In this document: positions 1-5,944 of the stretch, one piece after another | How the letters are laid out: each line of letters begins with the position of its first letter | Position numbering within the stretch: position 1 is the first letter of the stretch | Source of the DNA: Nitrospira defluvii | Lineage (GTDB): Bacteria > Nitrospirota > Nitrospiria > Nitrospirales > Nitrospiraceae | DNA: 7,242 nt | Assembly (NCBI GenBank): GCA_016199015.1 | Contig: JACQHN010000572.1 | Location: 1 to 7,242 of the forward strand | Direction: 5' to 3' | The notes under the pieces: generated by a model | What the model was told of the DNA's origin: nothing | Seen by the model: only the letters and a program-made list of their open reading frames with translations | Database searches by the model: none | Made by a program: the position numbers and the translations under genes

Positions 1-18
1 AGGCTCACCTGTGACCAT
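1..18 (-). CDS. Start of an unidentified gene, cut by the window edge
   Basis: On the minus strand an ATG at 18-16 opens a frame reading M-V-T-G-E-P before the window ends. It is preceded by a purine-rich stretch (GGAGGGGAGATC) that can serve as a ribosome binding site, although the closest GGAG lies only 3 bases from the ATG. It starts 18 bp after the stop of the Slp-type lipoprotein gene on the same strand, so it could be the next gene of that unit. Six codons are too few to identify a product, and this may prove not to be a gene. Confidence 0.4.
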
Positions 19-36
19 GATCTCCCCTCCGCATTC

Positions 37-573
37 TCACGGAACCCAATAGGGAGCCCAATAGGGCCCCCAAAATGGTCCCCAGTACGCGCCGAAATAG
101 GGATAGGGGCGGAACCAATAGGTCGGCAATCGGGGAGGCCAGACCGTCACGGCTTGGCTGTCCAATGAGGGATAGACATAGTCGATCTCATCCAGCGCCA
201 GCGTGACGGCTCCTACCACTTCGCCGACCACGGTCACGCGTGTCCCGGGAGGAAGCGCGGCCGGGTCTAAGAACTCTTTGTGAAAAACCAGGAAACGTCC
301 GTGAGAATCAGTCGGGCGCCCGACTGGTGCCAGCGAACTGTCGAGCGGCAGCTGGAGCACCTCGATTCGAGTGGCATCCTTCAACCGCCTGGCAGACAAG
401 ACGCTTCCCCCGAACACGACGAGACGGCCTTGATAGGACGCCGGCGCTGCTTTCAGCTGATCGAACGACAGGTTGCGATCAACGCGCTCCTCCAGGTTGG
501 GCGGTATGACTGTCGCACCAGTACAGGCTGTCACGGCAGCCGCCACCAGGATGATGGCCCAGGGGACGTTCAT
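37..573 (-). CDS. slp: Slp family outer membrane lipoprotein
   Basis: This 178-residue protein has a lipoprotein signal peptide (residues 1-16) with a clean V-T-A-C lipobox and Cys17. Thr18 follows, which does not signal inner-membrane retention, so outer-membrane placement is expected. Residues about 35-135 carry the Slp pattern: F..L...P..Y.G..V.FGG, then T.IEVLQLPLD, then GRFLVF...FLDP, then G..VTVVGEV and a final Y.YP. E. coli Slp is an outer-membrane lipoprotein induced by starvation and acid; its biochemical role is unclear. Residues 157-178 form an unusual tail of W/Y/F, Gly and Pro in short repeats. The ATG at 573 was chosen because AGAGGAG lies just upstream and the signal peptide starts there. 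An in-frame GTG at 627 would add 18 polar residues ahead of the signal peptide and is less likely. Confidence 0.88.
   Translation of the reverse strand: MNVPWAIILVAAAVTACTGATVIPPNLEERVDRNLSFDQLKAAPASYQGRLVVFGGSVLSARRLKDATRIEVLQLPLDSSLAPVGRPTDSHGRFLVFHKEFLDPAALPPGTRVTVVGEVVGAVTLALDEIDYVYPSLDSQAVTVWPPRLPTYWFRPYPYFGAYWGPFWGPYWAPYWVP
45..66. repeat. Direct repeat in the 3' end of the slp gene
   Basis: The 10-mer CCCAATAGGG occurs twice, at 45-54 and 57-66, separated by two bases. It encodes part of the repeated P-Y-W units at the C-terminus of the Slp-type lipoprotein. A 12-bp period keeps the reading frame, so repeat expansion or contraction would change the tail by four residues at a time. Confidence 0.7.
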
Positions 574-679
574 GTTCGCACTCCTCTTCCCAGGCAACTC
601 TTCCTGGCCACACACGTGGATCCTCACCGGGCTTCGTCATCATGCGCCGGAGCTGCCATCATCTCGCAGTGGGTCAGAT

Positions 680-1642
680 CTACAGCCACGCTCGTTCAGC
701 GTTGTGACCCTGCTCTCCCCACAAAGCATTCAACGGCAGATCGAGGAGGGAATGTGCGCCTGGGCTCAGCCCTGGCAACGCACGGGCAGCAGCCAGCATC
801 ATGTGCGCCGTTAATAGGGATTCATCGAAGCGGGCTTCAAACAGCAATCGTTGATGCCCTGATCGCCCCGGGGCACCGCGCCGCTCGAGGACGATCCCAC
901 GACCTTCCTGTTCAAGCGCGGCCACACTGTCGACGGGAAACACCAAGGTCTCTTCCCCGAGAAACAGCGGATCGGCACGAATCGCGTCGGCTATCCGATC
1001 AGCATCGACCCCCTCCTCCAATTCCACATAGACATAGCGCTGGCGTGTTCCGTTCGCCGCAAGCTGTTCCGTGCAGAGCGCTTCCTTGACACCAACCACC
1101 TGCCGAGCCATCGCCGTATGATGGAGGCTCCCTGCCACACGATGCTTGGTTTCGATGTCGCCCTCCGGAGCCAAGAGTGCGAAGAGGGATCGCACGATGG
1201 ACAGCGCTCCCGGATCCCAGCCGGCACCCACAATGGCCGGGACGTCGTAGCGAATCGCGATCCGGTGAATCGCGTCCCGATGGGCATGAAAGGCCTCCCC
1301 ATGCAGCAGAGAGGATTCGATGATGGGGATGCCATGCTGAAGACAGTCATGCGCCGTATCGAGGACCTGCGCCATCGGCACGCACAGGAGCGCCCCGTCC
1401 ACATGGTGAACCTGCGCTGCGTGAGAGACGATCGGAATCTTGTTGAACGCGTCCGGCAACGCTTGGGCAAGACTATCGGGGCGTCGAACAATCGCCGCCA
1501 ATACAAGGTCCTTGCTCTCGAACAAGGCTTCCGCACAGGCCTTTCCTATCCTCCCGAACCCCACGACAGCCAGACGGATTGTGTCGTTCCCTTTCTGGCC
1601 TTTGACTTTCACAGGGATAGGCTCCTTCTCAAACGCTGTCAT
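680..1642 (-). CDS. Diaminopimelate dehydrogenase-like NAD(P)-dependent oxidoreductase
   Basis: A 320-residue cytoplasmic dehydrogenase. Residues 23-33 form a Rossmann dinucleotide-binding start (LAVVGFGRIG). GALLCVP lies at 83-89 and the GWDPG signature of meso-diaminopimelate dehydrogenases at 141-145. The C-terminal half (YVELEEG, ADP.F...ET, then SV.ALE..G.G.V.ERRG) matches that family, which performs reversible NADPH-dependent amination of tetrahydrodipicolinate to meso-DAP. Against the Symbiobacterium enzyme as I remember it, several substrate-pocket positions differ: the Asp of SYD is Leu112, the GPGMSMGHS loop reads RVAGSLHHT, and the Thr-His before Asn is Ser-Gly-His. The substrate may therefore not be DAP. 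The ATG at 1642 overlaps the nitroreductase stop as ATGA, suggesting translational coupling. An in-frame GTG at 1648 has a GGAG 8 bases upstream and is a real alternative start. Confidence 0.8.
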   Translation of the reverse strand: MTAFEKEPIPVKVKGQKGNDTIRLAVVGFGRIGKACAEALFESKDLVLAAIVRRPDSLAQALPDAFNKIPIVSHAAQVHHVDGALLCVPMAQVLDTAHDCLQHGIPIIESSLLHGEAFHAHRDAIHRIAIRYDVPAIVGAGWDPGALSIVRSLFALLAPEGDIETKHRVAGSLHHTAMARQVVGVKEALCTEQLAANGTRQRYVYVELEEGVDADRIADAIRADPLFLGEETLVFPVDSVAALEQEGRGIVLERRGAPGRSGHQRLLFEARFDESLLTAHMMLAAARALPGLSPGAHSLLDLPLNALWGEQGHNAERAWL

Positions 1643-2199
1643 CTCCACACTACGATCTCCGGCTCTTTCCTGGGCACCGCAGCGGTCTCGCCCTTCGGAT
1701 AGCCGACGACGACAGGGAACACCGCCTTGTAGCCTGTCGGAATGGCGAGCTCGCGCTTGCTTGTTGCCAGGTTCAGCTAGGGCCGCGCGAACCCGACCGG
1801 GCAAGTCCCCAGACCCATCGCATGAGCTGCCAGCATCAGGTTTCGCGCAGCCAAGGAGCAATCTTCCTCTCCGTTGTGTGTACCCGGTCTTGCACAGATG
1901 ATGATGAGCGTCCCCGCCCGATGAAACACATGGTAGTCAGAGCTTGAGAGCATGTCACGATACTTCACCAGCGGAGAGTCTGGCTTGAGACGCTTAAGCA
2001 CATAGGCTTTGATCCGCTCCGACCACGCTGCGAGTTGCTTCGGATCCTGAATCACCGCAAACGCCCAGGGTTGCTCGTTCATCGAGCTGGGAGCGTGGAT
2101 TGCGGCTTTGATGAGTACTTCAACTGCCGCTTTGTCGACCGGCTGTTCGCGGTACGCCCGCACGGAGCGGCGCTGGTACATGGCTTCCATGACGTCCAT
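1639..2199 (-). pseudogene. Nitroreductase family protein, interrupted by an in-frame amber codon
   Basis: The frame encodes a 186-residue FMN-dependent nitroreductase-fold protein, except that codon 141 (1779-1777) is TAG. Upstream residues show RRSVR at 10-14 (flavin phosphate contacts in this family), APSSMNEQPW at 36-45, and EED..LAARNLMLAAHAMGLGTC at 111-133. Reading continues in frame past the TAG with LNLATSKRELAIPTGYK and the typical VVVGYPKG and P.RK.PEIVVW ending, stopping at a TGA at 1641-1639. Family members usually have G-F-A-x-P-W-L-N here, so TAG is one base from the expected TGG. The start ATG has GGAGG six bases upstream. If the TAG is real, the 140-residue product lacks the C-terminal strand and arm and is probably inactive. 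A sequencing error or strain polymorphism is equally possible. The usual role is NAD(P)H-dependent reduction of nitroaromatics, quinones or flavins. Confidence 0.87.
1777..1779 (-). other. Premature amber codon in the nitroreductase gene
   Basis: The TAG replaces the Trp codon expected between Arg-Pro and Leu-Asn. The frame stays open for 45 further codons that are recognisably nitroreductase, so this is a point nonsense change, not a frameshift or deletion. Confidence 0.85.
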
Positions 2200-2276
2200 C
2201 GCATCCCTCCATCAGGCCATCAGCGTGCCCCTATGCGATCCTGTTACGCCACAGACCAACGGCCTGGCCGCGAACA

Positions 2277-2504
2277 CTACCACAGCCCGAAACTCAGATC
2301 CTTGAACGGAATCGTTTCCCATTGCTCGCTTTCCAGATCCAAAATTTCGACCTCGAGGTTTGACGGAACCACTCTCATTCCTTTGGGGCGAACCCAGTTA
2401 TCCGACTTCAGCGACTTGACGTACAGATGGGGTCTGGCTTGGGCATAATCTCGTTGATGGAACAGCTCGAGTAGTCGCAGTGCATCCGGCATTGTCAATG
2501 TCAT
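2277..2504 (-). CDS. Small hypothetical protein (75 aa)
   Basis: A compact acidic-to-neutral protein without a signal peptide or membrane segment, probably cytoplasmic. It begins M-T-L-T-M-P-D-A-L-R with a helix-like N-terminus (residues 5-20). A middle section rich in basic and aromatic residues (YVKSLKSDNWVRPKG) follows, then a strand-like C-terminus (LEVEILDLESEQWETIPFKDL). I do not recognise the family. The gene is believable because GGAGG sits five bases upstream of the ATG, it is co-oriented with its neighbours, and it fills the gap between cfa and the nitroreductase with 77 bp to the latter. It may be co-transcribed with the genes downstream. No function can be assigned. Confidence 0.72.
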   Translation of the reverse strand: MTLTMPDALRLLELFHQRDYAQARPHLYVKSLKSDNWVRPKGMRVVPSNLEVEILDLESEQWETIPFKDLSFGLW

Positions 2505-2598
2505 AGTGTCCTCCCCTTCTCAAACGCAGGTGAGCGCTTCACTCGCGCACAACGGTGATCTTGGACCTGGGCGCTCATGTGTCTCATGTCATGTCAGG

Positions 2599-2619
2599 TG
2601 TCCTTCCATCTTGAGGACA
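2599..2619. repeat. Small inverted repeat downstream of cfa
   Basis: TGTCCT (2599-2604) and AGGACA (2614-2619) can form a 6-bp stem with a 9-base loop, starting seven bases after the cfa stop on the minus strand. There is no T-run after it, so termination is uncertain and transcription may read on into the 75-residue gene. Confidence 0.3.
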
Positions 2620-2625
2620 GCAGCC

Positions 2626-3945
2626 TTACACCGAGGCCCACGACTCTTGTTCAGGGGGCGTCCGCATGTACCAATCGTCGCGCGTCAGAGGCAGTCCGCT
2701 TTCACCACCGTTCGATTTCAGTAAGAGCGTTTGGTACAGATCGAACAAGCCACTCTGAAACCGTGCCGCAAACGCAGACAGGTAGAGTCGAAATACGCGA
2801 TAGGTTGTCTCATCCACGATCTGCGTGGCTTCGGCATGGCCTGCTTCAAGCCGTCGGAGCCAGTGCCGCAATGTCATGGCGTAATGTTCACGCAGGCTTT
2901 CGACATCGCGCACTTCAAAGCCACTCTGCTCTGCCATGGTCAACAGGGGACCGATCGGAATCAACTCTCCGTCGGGGAAGACATAACGATCAATAAATCG
3001 GTCAGGCCTGAATGTGTTCCGGATCGCGATACCGTGGTTGAGAAAGACGCCGCCTGGACGCAAGAGACGCCAGACTTGATCGAAGTACTTCGGCAAGGCC
3101 GAGGCTCCGACATGCTCATACATCCCGACCGACAGGATCTTGTCGAAGGCGCTGCTGATAGATAGGTCACGATAGTCGCACAACTCGACACGACAGGAGC
3201 GATCGAGCCCACGCTGCCTGATTTGCTCATTCGCCAACTCAGCCTGGGGTTTGCTGAGCGTGAGGCCGAGTGCATCCACACCGTAGTGGCGGGCCGCATG
3301 CATGATCAGCCCACCCCATCCGCAGCCGATGTCGAGGAGCCGTTCCCCCTGCATGAGCCGAAGCTTTCGGCAGAGGTAGTCCAATTTGCGTTCTTGGGCT
3401 CTGTCCAGGTCATCCGACTGATTCGAGAAATACGCACAAGAGTAGACCATGCGCCTATCCAGCCAGAGGGTAAAAAAATCGTTCGAGAGGTCGTAATGGG
3501 GGGGCACCGCCCGGCGGTCTCGATTCTGTGAATGTAATTTCCCCCTCAAGGCTGGCGCATTGTCACGGGTATGCCGCAGCCGCAGGAAAACAAGGGGGCC
3601 TAGTTGCCAGAACAGGCCCCAGAGTGCCTTCGTGGTCCAAGGCAGGGCGCAGAGGTGCTCGCCCAGGGCAAGCGCGGCTTCGATATCTCCCTCAATGTCA
3701 AAGTCGTCGCGAACATATGCTTCCGCAAGTGCAAGGTCGCGAGGTGGCGCCACCATCCTACACAAGGCATCAGGGTGCTTGAGGACAATCGTGAACTTGG
3801 TTGCATCCCCAGGGTCAGCTTCCCAGACGGTGCCATCCCACAGGCGGACGGAAAAACCTCGCGAATGATACCCGGCCAAGAGCACCTTCAGAACGGACAG
3901 GCACTTTGCCGACGCTGGATCACGGCCGCGAGTTTTCGTAACCAT
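2626..3945 (-). CDS. cfa: Cyclopropane-fatty-acyl-phospholipid synthase
   Basis: A 439-residue SAM-dependent enzyme that adds a methylene group across the cis double bond of unsaturated acyl chains in membrane phospholipids, typically in stationary phase or under acid stress. An N-terminal lipid-binding region (residues about 20-120) precedes HYDLSNDFF at 150-158, MVYSCAYF at 166-173, the SAM-binding motif LDIGCGWGG at 204-212, and GMYEHVG at 274-280. Residues matching the E. coli bicarbonate-binding active site appear present: Cys170, Glu277, His304 and Tyr355. Length is slightly above the 380-430 usual for the family. The ATG at 3945 has AGGA six bases upstream. The gene heads the minus-strand cluster and is divergent from a lipoprotein gene. 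Related methyltransferases that make other branched fatty acids share this fold, so the exact product is not fixed. Confidence 0.93.
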   Translation of the reverse strand: MVTKTRGRDPASAKCLSVLKVLLAGYHSRGFSVRLWDGTVWEADPGDATKFTIVLKHPDALCRMVAPPRDLALAEAYVRDDFDIEGDIEAALALGEHLCALPWTTKALWGLFWQLGPLVFLRLRHTRDNAPALRGKLHSQNRDRRAVPPHYDLSNDFFTLWLDRRMVYSCAYFSNQSDDLDRAQERKLDYLCRKLRLMQGERLLDIGCGWGGLIMHAARHYGVDALGLTLSKPQAELANEQIRQRGLDRSCRVELCDYRDLSISSAFDKILSVGMYEHVGASALPKYFDQVWRLLRPGGVFLNHGIAIRNTFRPDRFIDRYVFPDGELIPIGPLLTMAEQSGFEVRDVESLREHYAMTLRHWLRRLEAGHAEATQIVDETTYRVFRLYLSAFAARFQSGLFDLYQTLLLKSNGGESGLPLTRDDWYMRTPPEQESWASV

Positions 3946-4432
3946 AGAACATCCTTTTCCCAGGACGATGGAGATCTTGCGAACCGTTCATGCGCGCACA
4001 GGGACCGTACCTGGCCACCTTTCCCCCCCTGGTTCCCTCCATCCATCGCTTCGCTGCCGGTCTGCTGCTTCATTGCCGCCTACCGGAGCGCTCTGAACCT
4101 TCAGGCCTCCATTCTGGAAACATTCCCCGCTTCCTCGGACAGCGTGGAAACGAGAACGTTCCCTGCTCGTGGTCCTCCTGCAAACTTCAGCAATCCTGAT
4201 GCCACCGTAAAGAACAGTGAACCGGCTCTTGATTGGCGTGATATTGCGATCGGTGGGCCTGGGAGACTGCGACCTTTCGCTACAGCGACCAGAACAGCCT
4301 TGTAGCGGATTTCCGCACATGATCCCCAGCGGCTTCGAAACTGAACGGTTTCATCTGGTACGGTTCACGCACTACGATGACCCTGTTGTGAAGCTTTGGG
4401 GCCATGAGAACGGGGCAACCCAAGAAAGACGC
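3946..4432. other. Divergent intergenic region between cfa and a lipoprotein gene
   Basis: These 487 bp separate two divergent genes and should carry both promoters. I could not pick out a convincing -35/-10 pair. Only short hairpins are visible, GCGG/CCGC at 4304-4315 and GAAAC/GTTTC at 4337-4352. Open frames crossing the region on both strands have random-looking composition and no family resemblance. The strand-specific ribosome binding site for cfa lies just inside its left edge. Confidence 0.5.
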
Positions 4433-5104
4433 ATGCGTCAGGCAATGGTGTGCGTACTGATGATATCGACGGTATTGCTGTCAGTCGGCTGCGTGGGACC
4501 GCTCCAGCAATGGGGAGAAGAAACGGCCTTCCATCCCAAAGCCGCGTCCTTCGACCCGGCCACGCTGAAGCAAGAGCAGGTCGCCGTCTTGAACGCGGTG
4601 GTGGGATTCGGGTTGGAAGGGTATGCCCACCAAGTGTCACGTTCGCTGTCAAGCGCCTTGGAACAGCGGCCGACCCTCATCACTTCCCTGCCGGTCCACG
4701 AAGCGCTGAACCGCATCAACCGGGGAGGATTAACCGAGGAATATGCCGACATGGTGGCCGACTATGTCAGAACCGGCATTCTCAATCGGGCGGGACTCGA
4801 AAAAATTGGACGGGCAATTCATGTCGCCTATGTCTTTCAGCCCAATCTCGCTTCGTTCAGCCAATCCATGTCCGGCCGGTTTTCGTTCTTTGGTCTGCGA
4901 GTCCTGCAAACCCGCGTCACCACACTCCGCCTGAGCCTGCAACTGTGGGACACCAGAACGGGAGACATCGTCTGGGAATCGTCCGGTGAAGCGACGCTGG
5001 CCGGTGAGGATGTCCGCGAGTTCCGCATCCCATTCGACGAAATTGCTCGCCGATTATGGTCGCACATGCTCGACAATCTGCTCATGGGATCACAGGCGGA
5101 ATAA
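4433..5104 (+). CDS. Putative lipoprotein of unknown function
   Basis: A 223-residue protein whose N-terminus is a short signal peptide ending L-L-S-V-G-C, with Cys20 as the likely lipidation site. Ser at -3 is less usual than Leu/Val, so lipidation is probable but not certain. The mature part has alternating helices and strands, with VAVLNAVVGFG at 50-60 and a C-terminal section LRLSLQLWDTRTGDIVWES (166-184) recalling CsgG/LpoB-like and similar bacterial lipoproteins in which a strand is followed by D-x-x-T-G-x-I-V-W. I recall similar proteins in Myxococcus and Leptospira annotated only as family lipoproteins. The frame is open upstream to 4217, but the signal peptide fixes the start near 4433. 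Only a weak AAGAAAG precedes it, and ATG 4445 is an alternative. It is divergent from cfa and stands alone. Confidence 0.75.
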   Translation: MRQAMVCVLMISTVLLSVGCVGPLQQWGEETAFHPKAASFDPATLKQEQVAVLNAVVGFGLEGYAHQVSRSLSSALEQRPTLITSLPVHEALNRINRGGLTEEYADMVADYVRTGILNRAGLEKIGRAIHVAYVFQPNLASFSQSMSGRFSFFGLRVLQTRVTTLRLSLQLWDTRTGDIVWESSGEATLAGEDVREFRIPFDEIARRLWSHMLDNLLMGSQAE

Positions 5105-5204
5105 CCTCCCCAGTGCTCACAGCGGCACAGGCTTATGGACATGAGAAAAGGAGAGAACCAGGGAATAGGCCGGAAACGCAAACGCACTGCGAGAGGGGCC
5201 CTGA

Positions 5205-5354
5205 CCACCTGATGAGCTCTTCCGCGAGTGCGTCTTCCCTGCGCTCGGCGGTAGCATGCAGGCCCGGCTGCCGCAAAATCACTGCCTTGTGGAAGCACTG
5301 CGCATCGATCCAAACCGGCTCGCCCTGTCGCCTTTCGCACCATTGGTCTTTTGA
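5205..5354 (+). pseudogene. Possible C-terminal fragment of an unidentified gene
   Basis: After a TGA at 5202-5204, a 49-codon frame runs to a TGA at 5352-5354. Its translation (from PPDELFRECVFPALGG through IDPNRLALSPFAPLVF) has a protein-like hydrophobic pattern. Its codons are mostly G or C in the third position, like the real genes here. It has no start codon near its 5' end other than an internal ATG, so it would be the tail of a gene whose front has been lost. I do not recognise the family, and chance remains possible for so short a frame. Confidence 0.35.
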
Positions 5355-5359
5355 AGAGT

Positions 5360-5383
5360 GAGGTGTCTGCCCCCCCAGACCTC
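5360..5383. repeat. Hairpin after the coding-like fragment
   Basis: GTCTG and CAGAC flank a C-run, with outer GAG/CTC pairing around a two-base bulge. It begins six bases after the fragment's stop at 5354. There is no T-run, so it is a weak candidate for a leftover terminator. Confidence 0.25.
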
Positions 5384-5544
5384 GCCGTTCCCCCCATGAG
5401 TCTGATTCCTCGCTGCCGTGGCTACCCTTCTGTTCTTTCAACACAGCGAGGCAATGGTCGTGTCGAGGCATGCGACTTGCTGCTCTTGACCGTGAGTGCA
5501 CATAGAAATCACCAGCGATCCCCTTCCACAAGAGTAACTGACCT

Positions 5545-5894
5545 ATGTCGTGCGTGGGCGTCAATATCAGTGTCCTTACGGTCAAGGTGGCGGCCCTACG
5601 GGGTGACAGCCGAACCGCGACGGTCCTCGCCCATCAGGGCCGCCCCCTTGAGATCCTCGAAGAAGTGCTCACCCGCCCTGAGTTCGCCGATGCAGAATAT
5701 TTCGGGGTGTCGAGTCAGCTTGGGCACGTGTCTCCGAGGCCATTCTCAAGCCGCGCAGCATTCAACAAGGCATGCCCATTCTTACCTACGAGAGCGACGG
5801 CTATGCCGTTTCCCCGTCGGTGCTCAGGCACGTGGACGTGCATATTCAGCAGGTCCTCGATCACGCAGCCAGACAGCCTGTGACGCAAGTTTGA
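5545..5894 (+). pseudogene. Decayed BadF/BadG/BcrA/BcrD-type activase, internally deleted
   Basis: Codons from ATG 5545 to about 5732 read MSCVGVNISVLTVKVAALRG, then AHQGRPLEILEEVL and PEFADAEYFGVSSQLGH. This matches the N-terminal ATPase lobe of CoA-dehydratase activases of the ASKHA fold, including the first phosphate loop region (G.NIS.LTVK). Sense is then lost in that frame. In the frame shifted by +2, codons from about 5736 read EAILKPRSIQQGMPILTYES, DGYAVSPSVLRHVDVHIQQV and end at TGA 5892-5894. This resembles the C-terminal end of activase-related or dehydratase-subunit-like proteins (G-I-P-x-L-x-x-E-x-D-G, then V-D-V-x-x-x-x-V-L). Intact members are hundreds of residues long, so only the two ends remain, joined out of frame. 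That both ends come from one gene is inferred. The fragment should have no activase function. Confidence 0.6.
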
Positions 5895-5933
5895 GAGGCC
5901 GGGAGACCGAGCGTGAGGTGACGACGAGGATCG

Positions 5934-5938
5934 GGAGG
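5934..5938 (+). promoter_or_regulatory. Strong ribosome binding site that decides the mlaC start
   Basis: GGAGG is followed by exactly six bases and then a TTG in frame with mlaC at 5945. The first in-frame ATG (5969) has only a weak GAAG upstream. This argues for a TTG start, or for the site being a relic if the ATG is used. Confidence 0.55.
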
Positions 5939-5944
5939 TCGACG

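Larger units (their letters stand above)
5105..5544. other. Gene-poor region with probable gene remnants
   Basis: No intact gene fits here on either strand. The long minus-strand frames over the region read as low-information antisense sequence. Just after the lipoprotein stop there is an AAAAGGAG ribosome-binding-like motif (about 5146-5153) with no suitable start codon at the right distance. A coding-like fragment follows at 5205-5354. From 5355 to 5544 I see only a small hairpin (5360-5383). Together with the decayed activase at 5545-5894, the stretch looks like an old deletion scar. Confidence 0.45.

Noticed and set aside
280..1089. Plus-strand open frame of 269 codons opposite the slp and dehydrogenase genes
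   Set aside because: It is antisense to two well-supported genes, has no family-like motifs, and its composition is typical of the complement of GC-rich coding DNA.
1643..1861. Upstream extension of the dehydrogenase frame by 73 codons
   Set aside because: This DNA encodes the nitroreductase C-terminus in another frame, and the extension reads as Arg/Gly/Ala-rich nonsense, so the gene starts near 1642-1648.
3604..4305. Plus-strand open frame of 233 codons overlapping the 5' part of cfa and the intergenic region
   Set aside because: The translation is low-information, it runs antisense to cfa, and no convincing start signal was seen.
4217..4432. Upstream extension of the plus-strand lipoprotein by 72 codons
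   Set aside because: A signal peptide with a Cys begins at 4433 and would be buried inside the longer form. The extra residues resemble no domain.
5133..5585. Minus-strand open frame of 150 codons in the gene-poor region
   Set aside because: It has no recognisable motif and an improbable composition, and it lies antisense to the coding-like fragment and the activase remnant.
5351..5944. Upstream extension of the mlaC frame by 198 codons
   Set aside because: The extension overlaps the activase remnant in a different frame and has no domain character. The signal peptide places the start at 5945 or 5969.
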